A stretch of 64,000 nt of DNA. Source: Symsagittifera roscoffensis (Eukaryota > Xenacoelomorpha > Acoela > Convolutidae). The number at the start of each line of letters is the position of its first letter. Position 1 is the first letter of the stretch. Below the pieces are notes generated by a model that saw only the letters and a list, made by a program, of their open reading frames with translations, was not told the origin of the DNA and searched no databases. Location: assembly GCF_963678635.1 (NCBI RefSeq), contig NW_026970702.1:1-64000 (forward strand), read 5' to 3'. The translations under genes and the position numbers were made by a program. Shown piece after piece: positions 11,147 to 23,189 of the stretch.

Positions 11147-11557
11147 TTACATTGCGTGATCATAGTGGTTGATGGAAATTCTATTTGCGCGTTGTGCTAT
11201 AAATCTATTAAACGTTTGGTTAGGTCCAATTATTGTGAATTGGTTTTTGTGAATTGCGGTTGTTAGTTTGTTATATTTTTGTTGTGTTGAAAAATGGATA
11301 TTTTTAACCACGATCTGTTGTAGTTCGTTGTTGGTCATTGAATAAAACTGAGTTGGGGCTTGTTGTGATATCTGTTGGTTATAATTTTGTACTGGCGATT
11401 GATTTTGATGACGTCTGTTCGGTTTTGTTCTTGGTCTGTTTATTTTGATATTAGCAAAAAAATCATAATTGTGATTTGAAAAATAATTTCTACTTAAAGG
11501 CTTTTGCTTGTATGATTGTCGTGTTTCAGTTATTGGTCTATATGTTTGGTAATCCAT
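11147..11557 (-). other. minus-strand ORF within the LTR-type element, Gln/Asn-rich
   Basis: An open stretch of about 136 codons with a basic Gln/Asn-rich first half (for example RPRTKPNRRHQNQSP, then QQISQQAPTQ) and a second half containing NELQQIVVKNIHFS. The composition would fit a nucleic-acid-binding structural protein of a retroelement, but no zinc knuckle or other diagnostic motif is visible. Function unknown; fossil. Confidence 0.3.
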
Positions 11558-11644
11558 ATGTAAATAATTCGCGACAACAGATGGTTTTACTGTTAGTTGA
11601 ATGGTTGTCTGTGGAAATGGAGTATTTTTACTATGTAGCGTTGT

Positions 11645-11804
11645 AATTTACGGGTGTTGCATCAATAGTAAGTGGAGTAATTCTTACGTAGTCTTCGTGA
11701 ACTGAAACAGTGGTGATTGCATATAATTTACGGGTGTTGCATCAATAGTAAGTGGAGTAATTCTTACGTAGTCTTCGTGAACTGAAACAGTGGCGATTGC
11801 TGCA
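11645..11804. repeat. 80-bp tandem duplication
   Basis: The block beginning AATTTACGGGTGTTGCATCA at 11,645 is repeated at 11,725 with near-perfect identity through ACTGAAACAGTGG and GATTGC. It is a direct duplication with an 80-bp period and two copies, lying within the LTR-type element. Confidence 0.9.
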
Positions 11805-12599
11805 CTTGAAATATCAGTGATTATAATAAAAAAATAATGGATGAGACCATTCAGGGTCCCAAACATAATCTGTTTGGTCGGCTAATACAATTTTATTGTC
11901 TGAAGTTTTTGGTCGAAACTTTTATCTTGATGTTGAAATGAAATCTAAATTGTGAACAAAAAAGTTTATTATGAACCATGCCAGGATTCGTTGCAACTCT
12001 TTTCTTACAATTTGTGTTGTTTCATTACTTGTGAGGTTTTCACTGATTTTATTTAGGAATTTTGAGAAAAGGTAAATTTCTTGTCTTACAATTGAGTGGC
12101 GAGATGTCTGAGGTGGTGATTCATTTTGTGTTTCTTTTAATTTTTATGCAGATATATAACTATAAATAATAGGGAAAAACATGCTTCGTGAAGTTGATTT
12201 TGCTTTTTGTGAATTATGATGTTTTATATTTTTAATGTATTCTGTGAAAACTTTTGAGAATTGTAGATCTATATCATCTGTTTGTAATTGATTGTGCCGG
12301 TATAATTTCAATAGTGAATATTCCGTAATGGGAAGTGATATTACAAGTGCCTTTTATATAGTGATCAAGTATTTGTCTTTTAATACTTATTTGGGGAAAT
12401 TCCTATGTCCATGGACTAATTCCTTTTTCGAAAAAATTTGCAATTAGGTTATGACAAAATTGTACTTGTCCGCGAGCGGGATCATTTTGTGGATGGATAA
12501 TACAGGGAGGTATGGAGTCAGCGTCAAAACTTTTGTCGCATTGTATCATTTTTTGCATCTTAAAATTTTCAATGTGTAGCTTCCAATGTGTCTTATTGG

Positions 12600-12992
12600 C
12601 TAGTTCCAATTATACAGTCGTACTGGTTTGTTAGTATATAACTTTTTAAATCTGCGTTTACCTTTTTTTGATGATGGTGATGTAGATTTTGAGTCAAAAA
12701 ACTGGTTCTGTCGATCTATTGGATTATTTTTTTCTATCGAATCCTTTAGGTCCTGAAATTTTTTTATTGTAGTTGTGTCTGATTCCAAAACTGCCTTACG
12801 TGTTTTTGAAAATCTTCGCGTTATAAACAGTTTTGGTTTTGCTATTATTGTCTTATTCCGTGTTTGTCTCTTTGATCTAAAATATCCTATTGTTTGTTTA
12901 TGTGGTTTAAATACAAGATCGTATCTTTCTCCTTCAATTAAAAAAAATCTCAGTATTATTGTTTCTTTTCTGCCTGGATTATCTTTTGACAT
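12600..12992 (-). other. minus-strand ORF within the LTR-type element, Lys/Arg-rich
   Basis: An open stretch of about 130 codons from ATG, highly basic, including FFLIEGERYDLVFKPHKQ near the start and SSKKGKRRFKKLYTNKP near the end. Its coding-like composition (few Gly, many Lys and Thr) matches the neighbouring ORFs. A further minus-strand open stretch follows at 12,403-12,609. No family is recognised; fossil part of the element. Confidence 0.3.
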
Positions 12993-13112
12993 AAAGTTTC
13001 TGATGACGGATGCAAATTCGGAGGTTAAAGTTTTTATTTCTTAAACTGTTAGTTTCCACAATTTTTGTGTGTTTATCTTAATTTGAGGCATAAATGTCGA
13101 GGTTGTCGGGTT

Positions 13113-13132
13113 GGAGAGAGAGAGAGAGAGAG
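13113..13132. repeat. (GA)n microsatellite
   Basis: A pure GA dinucleotide run of about ten units. Confidence 0.9.
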
Positions 13133-13798
13133 TATGTCAATTCGTTTATTTTGTCGTGACTATATTTTATTCCAAGAAAAACTTACTGAATCTTACCTAG
13201 GGGTTTGATTCGTGATCAAGGGTTGGAGAATAGTAAATCAATGTACAAGGTTTAGGTATAAATACAACACAAGTCGATCGCTAGATACCATTTTAGAGCT
13301 TTCTATTATTTTAGGATTTTAGCCTGGGTCAACTACAAGGAGGGGCTCAAGTGAAGGATGAGCAACCGAAGTTGTTCACTGTTCATCTTGATTATAATGG
13401 TTTGTTTAGCAAATATTTCTATTAGTCCTGGGTTTTTTGAAAAGGGTTGGAGAGTGAATCGACGTTTGAGGGCGTTAGACACTTCAAATTATGAGGTGGG
13501 GAGAACAAAGTTGTTCTGATTGGTCCAAGGGAAGCCTTGATGATTAGTTAATTTAAGTGAAATAATTTTTTGAAGTGAAATTAAAGATCCAAGAGAAGCC
13601 TAGTTGATCTGTTTTTTAAGAACAGTTAAAATATATCGAAGGGCAAGGATAAGCCTTGAGAAGAAAACTTTTTGAAAAGGTTATGGATTTAAATTATTTT
13701 AAGGGTTGAAATTTTAATTGATTTTAGTTTTTGAACAAATTTGGTTATATTTTAGATAATGAAGCGGGGATAAAAAAAAATTGATAAACCACTTGAAG

Positions 13799-13863
13799 AT
13801 ATAGTTTTATCAATAATATATAGTTAGTTTATAAATACTAGTCCAGAACTGGTTCCACAACAC
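13799..13863 (-). mobile_element. LTR-like fragment
   Basis: About 65 bp identical or nearly so to the last part of the LTR-like copies ending at 15,953 and 18,034 (TTTATAAATACTAGTCCAGA, then ACTGGTTCCACAACA). On the minus strand it starts TGTTGTGGAACC. It marks both the upstream end of the 8.5-13.9 kb element and the start of the tandem array. Confidence 0.65.
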
Positions 13864-15587
13864 TGATTCGCTTCACATATCTGATCTGTGCCAGCAAACT
13901 TTTATAAAATTAGAGTTTCAACTGAAACTTAAGTTAAAAAGTTTGATCGTGTGAAATACCGGTTATAGTGAAAAACCTAGTCTCGATTTAGCGACATACG
14001 TTTCGACAAGGCAATTATTGGTTTAGTTCAATCAACTAGCCATTTTTTAAAGTTCAGCAGTTTACCCAAAATGCCGCTAAATTCTTTTTTTTCCAACTCT
14101 CGCTATGCTCGGGTTTTTTATTCAGACAAATCTTTTGATCTCTTGGCCACTATAGTAAATGACCACATATCTGTTTAAACTACTCGTTTTATAATTATCA
14201 CACGTAGCGAATTAACCATCACTATTTCGTTCTTTTTGAATTGAGGCAGCTAATTATTTTTTATTAGTTCTCGTCACGATTCAAATGATCAGCCTAAAAT
14301 GCATAGGTTCCATGGATTTGTGGATCGCATCCACACAAAAAAAAACCTATCAAAACATTCATATATAGTGTTTATAAAAAAAATGCTTGTCAAACGATTA
14401 GAATAGAAGGTAAAAAAATGATCAACATTTTTTTAACCAAGATTTTTTTAAAGAAAATATCCTAGATTGGTTTACAACTCAAATAAACAAAACTGTGGCA
14501 TTTTTTGTTACATGAGAGCGTTTTTGGCAGGACAATTCTTAAAAACAAAAAAGCTTTTACATTTTCTATTTATCAAAATTGAATTTTATCCAACTATTCC
14601 ATAGAAAAACAAATTTAAAAAAATGTTTTAATAAATTTTTCTTTTGATTGCGCACACATTTCAGACATTTCGCAAGCGGGAAAAAATTTTGATTGCAAAA
14701 ATTGACATTTTGTGTCTATAAACTAGCCCAGTCTGGATTTTCACTCAAGAAATCCAATAAATCTTGAGCAAGTTTTTTTGTATTTAGGCAAAAAGCTTTT
14801 ATTGTTTTTATATGTTAATAAAACCTATATCTTTCAAAATGTAGACATAATTTTTACAAATACTGAAGTTTTTCGAAAAGAAACTTTCTAGTCTTAAACA
14901 AAAATTTAAGTTTTTTTATATAATTCTGTGTGAAATTTTATTAAAAATCTACATGGCCGAAATCACCAGTGGCATTTTATTTGCGTGCAGCTATCACTTA
15001 CATTACATAGATAAATATTACAATGTGTGTTTTGGACAAAATCCCAAAATTTAGAACAAAAATCAGAACAAATTTTTGGGTTTGCTTTCAAAAAAAACGC
15101 TTATCATTCAGCTTCAAAGTAGGGCAAAAATGCTTATCATACAATTTTTGAGAATGAAAACTTTGAGTATGCTTTTTTGAAACTTTTGCCCAATTAAAGT
15201 TCTGGCAGAAAGATTGTTATTTTTTTCCAAATTGCCAAACAAGTGATTCATATAAAACTCAATGTATGGGGCAAATGCTTATTTTGCTATCTTCATAATT
15301 GTTGTTTTTTATGAAATAACATAAAATTGGACGATAACCAATTTTTTTCTATAGTATCAAGTTTTATGTTAAGGTATTTTTTATCAATCCGGGCTAGCCT
15401 TGAAATCATAAATTAGTCTGAAATTCGGAGACCCAAACTAATTGGCAGTCGCAATAATCAGAAACTTGCCCTGATACGAGCCCCCTTGTTATTTTACTTG
15501 CTTAAACGAAATGTTCTAAATATCAAAGAAACTGATGAAATATTTGCGCTCGGTGCGTTTTTTCGTCAAAATCTTGGTCGCACCAGA
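13864..15587 (-). mobile_element. tandem array, internal unit 1 (gene-less LTR-element internal region)
   Basis: About 1.72 kb without usable ORFs, followed at 15,588 by a full LTR-like copy. The same 1.72 kb recurs at 15,954-17,671 with high similarity, for example across GATCGTGTGAAATACCGGTT, GCGACATACGTTTCGACAAG and CATCCACACAAAAAA. The LTR plus internal period is about 2.09 kb. The lack of coding content and the flanking LTRs suggest a non-autonomous, LARD-like LTR element that has been tandemly multiplied. Confidence 0.6.
15576..15585 (-). promoter_or_regulatory. candidate primer-binding site
   Basis: On the minus strand, TGGTGCGACC lies two bases after the LTR-like end AACTCA, the usual position of a tRNA-primed site starting TGG. 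The identical arrangement is at 17,660-17,669 in the next unit. The matching tRNA is not known. Confidence 0.4.
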
Positions 15588-15953
15588 TGAGTTTAGCTTT
15601 CTCATAGAGTTATTCCAGATAAGGTGCACCGTCTGTTTGTTGTCACGCTATCTTATTTTCGGCCGGATAGATTCGTGCAACTTCTTATTCAAATACCAAT
15701 CTTAACCATACTCTTAAATCTCCTAGTCTCAATAGATCTAGTGCATACTGGTATTTGCGAGTTACTCTTGGAGCTTGTCCAAAAGGAGAACAAATGAAGT
15801 CTAAGATTTATTAAAATTGTTCTGGTGCATACAAAAAACTGTCAGTGTTAGTGATGGAATATGATTGGTTAGTTGATAATATTTTATTGGGATACTTTTG
15901 TCAATAATATATAGTTAGTTTATAAATACTAGTCCAGAGCTGGTTCCACAACA
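15588..15953 (-). mobile_element. LTR-like copy in the tandem array
   Basis: About 366 bp. On the minus strand it runs from TGTTGTGGAACC to AACTCA, so it has TG...CA ends. It contains a TATTTATAAAC box and an AATAAA-type signal in that orientation. Just outside the TG end, the minus strand has a purine-leaning tract (GAAGCGAATGAG) where a polypurine tract would be expected. Confidence 0.65.
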
Positions 15954-17671
15954 CTCATTCGCTTCACAAATCTGATCTGTGCCAGCAAACTTTTATAAAA
16001 TTAGAGTTTCAACTGAAACTTAAACTAAAAAGTTTGATCGTGTGAAATACCGGTTATAGTGAAAAACCTAGTCTCGATTTAGCGACATACGTTTCGACAA
16101 GGCAATTATTGGTTTGGTTCAATCAACTAGCCATTTTTGAAAGTTCAGCAGTTTACCCAAAATGCCGCTAAATTCTTTTTTTCCAACTCTCGCTATGCTC
16201 GGGTTTTTTATTCAGACAAATCTTTTGATCTCTTGGCCACTATAGTAAATGACCACATATCTGTTTAAACTACTCGTTTTATAATTATCACACGTAGCGA
16301 ATTAACCATCACTATTTCGTTCTTTTTGAATTGAGGCAGCTAATTATTTTTTATTAGTTCTCGTCACGATTCAAATGATCAGCCTAAAATGCATAGGTTC
16401 CATGGATTTGTGGATCGCATCCACACAAAAAAAGACCTATCAAAAAATTCGTTTATGGTGTTTACAAGAAATGCTCATCAAACGATTAGAATAGAAGGTA
16501 ATAATGTGATAAGCATGTTTTTAACCAAGATTTTTAAAAAGAAAATATCCTAGATTGGTTTACAACTCAAATAAGCAAAATTGTGGCAAATTTTGTTACA
16601 CGAGAGCGTTTTTGGCAGGACAATTTTTGAAAACAAAAAAATTATTACATTTTCTATATATCAAAATTGAATATTATCCAACTATTCCATAGAAAAACAA
16701 ATAGAAAAATAAGATTTTTGTAAGTCTTTTTGATTGCGCACTCATTTCACTCTTTTCGCAAGCGGAAAAAAATTTTGATTGCAAAAGTTGACATTTTGTG
16801 TCTATAAACTAGACTAGTCTGGATTTTCACTAAAGAAATTCAATAAATCTTGAGCAATATTTTTTCTATTAGGACAAAAAATTGTATTGTTTTTATATGC
16901 CAAGTAAAAACCTAAATCTTTTAAAATGTAGACATTTTTTTTGACAAATACTGAAGTTTTTGGAATAGAAAGTTTCTAGTGTTAAACAAAAATTTTTTTA
17001 TATCATTCTGTGTGAAGTCTTAATAATAATTCACAGGGCCGAAATCACCACTAGCATTTTGTTTGCGTGCAACTATCACTTACATTACCTAGATAACTAT
17101 TACAAAGTGTGTTTTGGACAAAATCCCAAAATTTAGAACGAAAAGCAGAAAATTATTTAAGTCTGTTTTAGAAAAAAAAACGTTTATCATTCAGCTTCAA
17201 AGTATCGCAGAAATGCTTATCATACAACTTTTGAGAATGAAAACTTTGAGTATGCTTTTTTGAAAATTTTTCCTAATTAAAGTTCTGGCAGAAAGATTGT
17301 GATTTTTTTTAAATTGCCAAACAAGTGATTAATATAAGTTTCATTGTATGGGGGAAAATGCTTATTTTGCTCACTTCATACTTGTTGTTTTTTTATGAAA
17401 TAACATAAAATTGGATGATAACCAATTTTTTTCCATAGTATCAAGTTTTATGGTAAGATATTTTTTGTCAATCCGGGCTAGCCTTGAAATCATAAATTAG
17501 TCTGAAATTCGGAGACCCAAACTAATTGGCAGTCGCAATAATCAGAAATTTGCCCTGATACGAGCCCCCTTGTTATTTTACTTGCTTAAACGAAATGTTC
17601 TAAATATCAAAGAAACTGATGAAATATTTGCGCTCGGTGCGTTTTTTCGTCAAAATCTTGGTCGCACCAGA
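15954..17671 (-). mobile_element. tandem array, internal unit 2
   Basis: The second copy of the 1.72-kb internal region, bounded by LTR-like copies on both sides and therefore the most complete unit of the array. No ORF worth reporting. It carries several TGCTTATCA / TGATAAGCA words (for example about 16,507-16,516 and 17,213-17,222). Confidence 0.65.
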
Positions 17672-18034
17672 TGAGTTTAGCTTTCTCATAGAGTTATTCC
17701 AGATAATGTGCACCGTCTGTTTGTTGTCACGCTATCTTATTTTCGGCCGGATAGATTCGTGCAACTTCTTATTCTAATACCAATCTTAATCTTATTCTTA
17801 AATCTCCTAGTCTCAATAGATCTAGTGCTTACTGGTATTTGCGAGTTAGTCTTGGAGCTTGTTTAATAGTAGAACAACTGTAGTCTAAGATTTATTGAAT
17901 ATTTTCTGGTGCATAAAAAAAGTGTCAGGGTTAGTGATGGAATATGGTTGGTTAGTTGGTAATATTTTACAGGGATAGTTTTATCAATAATACATAGTTA
18001 GTTTATAAATACTAGTTCAGAACTGGTTCCACAA
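17672..18034 (-). mobile_element. LTR-like copy in the tandem array
   Basis: About 363 bp, closely similar to 15,588-15,953 with the same TG...CA ends on the minus strand and the same candidate primer-binding site at 17,660-17,669. Confidence 0.65.
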
Positions 18035-21000
18035 CACTGATTCGCTTCACATATCTGATCTGTGCCAGCAAACGTTTTATAAAATTAGAGTTTCAACTGA
18101 AACTTAAACTAAAAAGTTTGATCGTGTGAAATACCGGTTATAGTGAAAAACCTAGTCTCGATTTAGCGACATACGTTTCGACAAGGCAATTATTGGTTTG
18201 GTTCAATCAACTAGCCATTTTTGAAAGTTCAGCAGTTTACCCAAAATGCCGCTAAATTCTTTTTTTTCCAAATCTCGCTATGCTCGAGTTTTTTATTCAG
18301 ACAAATCTTTTGATCTCTTGGCCACTATAGTAAATGACCACAGATCTGTTTAAATTGCTTGTTTTATAATTATCACTATTTAGTTCAATTTTAATTGAGG
18401 CAGCTAATTGTTTTTTTTAAATTCTTGTCACGATTCAAATGATCAGCCTAAAATGCATAGTTTCCATAGATTCGTGGGTTGACATCCACACAATAAAAAG
18501 ACCTATCAAAAAATTCATATATGGTGTTTACATAAAATTGCTTTTCAAACCTTTAGAATAGAAAGTAATAATATGATAAGCATGTTTTTAATCAAGATTT
18601 TTTCTTTTAGAAATTATCTTAGATTGATCTACAACTCAAATAAACAAAATTGTGGCAGTTTTTGTTGCAAGAGAGCATTTTTGGCAGGACCTTTTTTTAA
18701 AACGAAAAAGTTTTTACATTTTCAATATATCAAAATTGAACATTATCCAACTATTCCATAGAAAAACAAATAAAAAGTAAGCTTTTTCAATTCTTTTTGA
18801 TTGCGCACTCATTTCACTCATTTCGCAAGCCAGAAAAATTTTTGATTGCAAAAAGTGACAATTTGTGTCTATAAACTAGTCCAGTCTAGATTTTCACTCA
18901 AGAAATCCATTAAAACTTGAGCAAAGTTCTTTGTATTCAGACAAATTTTTGTATTGTTTTTATATGCTAAGTAAAAACCTATATCTTTCAAAATGTAGAC
19001 ATTTTTTTCACAAATTTTGAAGTTTTTTTGAACAGGTCCGAAATCACCACTAGCATTTTATTTGCGTGCAGCTATCACTTACATTACCTAGATAACTCTT
19101 ACAAAGTGCGTTTTGGACAAAATCCCAAAATTTAGAACGAAAAGCAGAAAATTATTTAAGTTTGATTTAGAAAAAAAAAAACGTTTATCATTCAGCTTCA
19201 AAGTATCGCAGAAATGCTTATCATACAACTTTTGAGAATGAAAACTTTGAGTATGCTTTTTTGAAAATTTTTCCTAATTAAAGTTCTGGCAGAAAGATTG
19301 TGATTTTTTTAAATTGCCAAACAAGTGATTAATATAAGTTTCATTGTATGGGGGAAAATGCTTATTTTGCTCACTTCATACTTGTTGTTTTTTTATGAAA
19401 TAACATAAAATTGGATGATAACCAATTTTTTTCCATAATATCAAGTTTTATGGTAAGATATTTTTTGTCAATCCGGGCTAGCCTTGAAATCATATATTAG
19501 TCTGAAGTTCGGAGACCCAAACTAATTGGCAGTCGCAATAATCAGAAATTTGCCCTGATACGAGCCATCTTTTTATTTTACTTGCTTAAACGAAATGTTC
19601 TAAATATCAAAGAAACTGATGAAATATTTGCGCTCGGTTTCGTGGGTTGACAAAAGATTCGTGGGTTGATATCCACACAAGAAAAATACCTATCAAAAAA
19701 TTCATATACGTTGTTTATAAAAAAATGCTTATCAAACGTTTAGAATAGAATGTAATAATATGATAAGCATGTTTTTAATCAAGATTTTTTCTTTTAGAAA
19801 AAATTCTAGATTGGTTTACAACTCAAAAAAAAACAAAATTGTGGCAGTTTTTGTTACAAGAGAGCGTTTTTGGCAAGACAATTTAAAAAAAAAATTACTT
19901 TTTCTATATATTAAAATTGAATATTATCCAACTATTCCATAGCAAAACAAATAAAAAAAAACTTTTTTCAATTCTTTTTAATTTTGCACTCATTTCACTC
20001 ATTTCGCAAGCGGAAAAAAATTTTGATTGCAAAAATTGACATTTTGTGTCTATAAACTAGTCCAGTCTGGATTTTCACTCAAGAAATCCAATAAATCTTG
20101 AGCAAGGTTCTTTGTATTCAGACAAAATTTTGTATTGTTTTTATATGCTAAGTAAAAACCTATATCTTTCAAAATGTAGACATTTTTTTCACAAATTTTG
20201 AAGTTTTTTTGAACAGGTCCGAAATCACCACTAGCATTTTATTTGCGTGCAGCTATCACTTACATTACCTAGATAACTCTTACAAAGTGCGTTTTGGACA
20301 AAATCCCAAAATTTAGAACGAAAAGCAGAAAATTATTTAAGTTTGATTTAGAAAAAAAAAAACGTTTATCATTCAGCTTCAAAGTATCGCAGAAATGCTT
20401 ATCATACAACTTTTGAGAATGAAAACTTTGAGTATGCTTTTTTGAAAATTTTTCCTAATTAAAGTTCTGGCAGAAAGATTGTGATTTTTTTAAATTGCCA
20501 AACAAGTGATTAATATAAGTTTCATTGTATGGGGGAAAATGCTTATTTTGCTCACTTCATACTTGTTGTTTTTTTATGAAATAACATAAAATTGGATGAT
20601 AACCAATTTTTTTCCATAATATCAAGTTTTATGGTAAGATATTTTTTGTCAATCCGGGCTAGCCTTGAAATCATATATTAGTCTGAAGTTCGGAGACCCA
20701 AACTAATTGGCAGTCGCAATAATCAGAAATTTGCCCTGATACGAGCCATCTTTTTATTTTACTTGCTTAAACGAAATGTTCTAAATATCAAAGAAACTGA
20801 TGAAATATTTGCGCTCGGTTTCGTGGGTTGACAAAAGATTCGTGGGTTGATATCCACACAAGAAAAATACCTATCAAAAAATTCATATACGTTGTTTATA
20901 AAAAAATGCTTATCAAACGTTTAGAATAGAATGTAATAATATGATAAGCATGTTTTTAATCAAGATTTTTTCTTTTAGAAAAAATTCTAGATTGGTTTAC

Positions 21001-22085
21001 AACTCAAAAAAAAACAAAATTGTGGCAGTTTTTGTTACAAGAGAGCGTTTTTGGCAAGACAATTTAAAAAAAAAATTACTTTTTCTATATATTAAAATTG
21101 AATATTATCCAACTATTCCATAGCAAAACAAATAAAAAAAAACTTTTTTCAATTCTTTTTAATTTTGCACTCATTTCACTCATTTCGCAAGCGGAAAAAA
21201 ATTTTGATTGCAAAAATTGACATTTTGTGTCTATAAACTAGCCCAGTCTGGATTTTCACTCAAGAAATCCAATAAATCTTGAGCAAGTTTTTTTGTATTT
21301 AGGCAAAAAGCTTTTATTGTTTTTATATGTTAATAAAACCTATATCTTTCAAAATGTAGACATTTTTTTCACAAATACTGAAGTTTTTCGAAAAGAAACT
21401 TTCTAGTCTTAAACAAAAATTTAAGTTTTTTTATATAATTCTGTGTGAAATTTTATTAAAAATCTACATGGCCGAAATCACCAGTGGCATTTTATTTGCG
21501 TGCAGCTATCACTTACATTACATAGATAAATATTACAATGTGTGTTTTGGACAAAATCCCAAAAATTAGAACGAAAATCAGAAAAATTTTTCAAGTTTGT
21601 TTTAGAAAAAAACGCTTATCATTCAGCTTATCAAAGTTTGGTAAAATTGCTTATCATACAATTTTTGAGAATGAAAATTTTGAGTACGCTTTTGAAACTT
21701 TTTCTCAAATGAAGTTCTGGCAAAAAGATTGTTAATCTTTTCATAATTGCCAAGCAAGTGATTAATATAAGTTTCATTGCAAGGGGTAAATGCTTATTTT
21801 ACTATCTTCATATTTGTTGTTTTTAATGAAAAAACATAAAATTGGATTATAATCAATTTTTTTCCATAGTATCAAGTTTTATGATAAGGTAATTTTTGTC
21901 AATCCGGGCTAGCCTTGAAATCATAAATCAGATTGAAATTCAGAGACCCCAATAACTGGGAGTCGCAATAATCAGAATTTAGCCCTGATACGAGCACCCT
22001 TGTTATTTTTTTTGCGCAAAAAAAATGTTCTAAATATAAAAAAAACTGGTGAAATGTTTGCGCTCGGTGCGTTTTTTGTCAAAAT
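18035..22085 (-). repeat. tandem array, internal units 3-5 with 1,181-bp period
   Basis: A third internal region starts at 18,035, but its later part is multiplied without intervening LTRs. The segment from about 18,965 to 20,059 recurs at about 20,146-21,240 with no difference that I noticed, an offset of 1,181 bp. The last copy grades back to a variant closer to unit 1 and ends near GCGCTCGGTGCGTTTTTTGT at about 22,060-22,085. The 60-codon plus-strand ORFs at 18,573, 19,760 and 20,941 are copies of one AT-rich stretch and are not credible genes. Confidence 0.75.
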
Positions 22086-22428
22086 CTTTCACAGGCAAAA
22101 CCGCTTAGAAAATTTAATCACCAACTTTTTACCATGATTCTGAAGGAAAATAAATTAAAAAACTGTGATACGATAAAAATTTCAATGACCTGCACATCAA
22201 TTTTTTTTCAATAAAAATTTAACCGCCCTAAAGATACTTTTATCACTAGGCACAAGATCCTCAAGATGTTGGCCCTAGACAAAAAATATTTAGTCAAAAT
22301 AGCTCAAATTAATCATTTAACATCAAAAAAGACGGCAACATTTTAAATCTTCTTCAAAGTTTTAATCAATTACCGTTTTTAAATAGATTCTTTTATGGTT
22401 TAGTGCTTAATACTCTCGAATAATTACA
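22086..22428. other. intergenic, no gene seen
   Basis: AT-rich sequence with no coding or repeat signal that I can support. Confidence 0.4.
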
Positions 22429-22527
22429 GGATGTTCAAATGATGCTCAGATGTTCAAATCATCGGATGTTCGGATGTTCAAATGATGCTCAGATGTTCAA
22501 ATTCTCGGATGTTCAAATGATGCTCTG
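22429..22527 (+). repeat. GGATGTTCAAATGATGCTCA short tandem repeat
   Basis: The phrase GGATGTTCAAATGATGCTCA followed by GATGTTCAAAT(C/T) recurs two and a half times with a period of about 43 bp, itself built from GATGTTC words. It is a small local minisatellite. Confidence 0.85.
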
Positions 22528-23189
22528 GCAATGCACAATAGTGGTCTAAATCTACTGTTTTTGCACATTTTTCATAATCCACAAAATTTTGGAAAAATTA
22601 ATGGGTTAACAGAAATAAAACGGAGTTTTCGATACTGCCAGTTATCTAAGAGCAAAGTCAATCTTGGCGCTTGGTCATCAGATCTACTAACCTGTTCATG
22701 CTTCTACTTATTGTAGAATGCTCCAATAAGCTCCGAGGGCAGAGACCGGATTAATCGTCTAGCAGCATGAACGAGTCTAAGACCAAGTGTTTAATTCAGA
22801 AAAGAGTAGTTTTTGTTAATTGAAGCATTACATCAACGCAAAAACCAACTGAGCGTATCAAAAATTGAGTTCATGCAGCTCTTGGTTATCTGGTAATTAT
22901 TTTATCGAAAAAAGAGTATGAACAAATTTGTTAAGCTGGAATCTATTTTGGATGTCATCAATTATCAAATAAAGGCATCTTATTGAAAAAATTATACTTG
23001 TTTGTCAAACTGGATTGAAGCATACGGTTAAGGCCTATAACCCTGAGGTATTGACTCTTAACTATTCTACATGTTGATCGAATTTGGCTTTGATAAAATT
23101 TACATTACTAGTTCAAGTTAATTGCAAAGTTACATCTTTTAGAGCTCAATCAAAGGTAACTCGACCACAGTATTAAACTGATTAGCTTC

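Larger units (their letters stand above)
8927..13798 (-). mobile_element. internal region of a broken LTR-type element, family unknown
   Basis: Between LTR-like sequences at 8,541-8,926 and 13,799-13,863 lies about 4.9 kb with strong strand asymmetry: the minus strand is A- and C-rich and G-poor across about 10.3-13.1 kb. The longer ORFs there (10,679-11,095; 11,147-11,557; 12,600-12,992) all run on the minus strand, the orientation given by the LTR starts. I could not recognise protease, reverse transcriptase, integrase or envelope motifs, so the family is open. The coding region is broken. The segment near 13.1-13.8 kb may instead be a different insertion, and the assignment of the whole interval to a single element is an inference. 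Confidence 0.4.

Noticed and set aside
13240-13290. Core promoter (TATAAATA followed by an initiator-like site)
   Set aside because: The words are common in AT-rich DNA and no ORF or transcript start can be linked to them on the plus strand.
18573-21123. Three 60-codon ORFs with nearly the same MISMFLIKIFSFR start
   Set aside because: They are copies of one AT-rich segment of the tandem array; related unit 2 does not keep the frame, and no domain is present.
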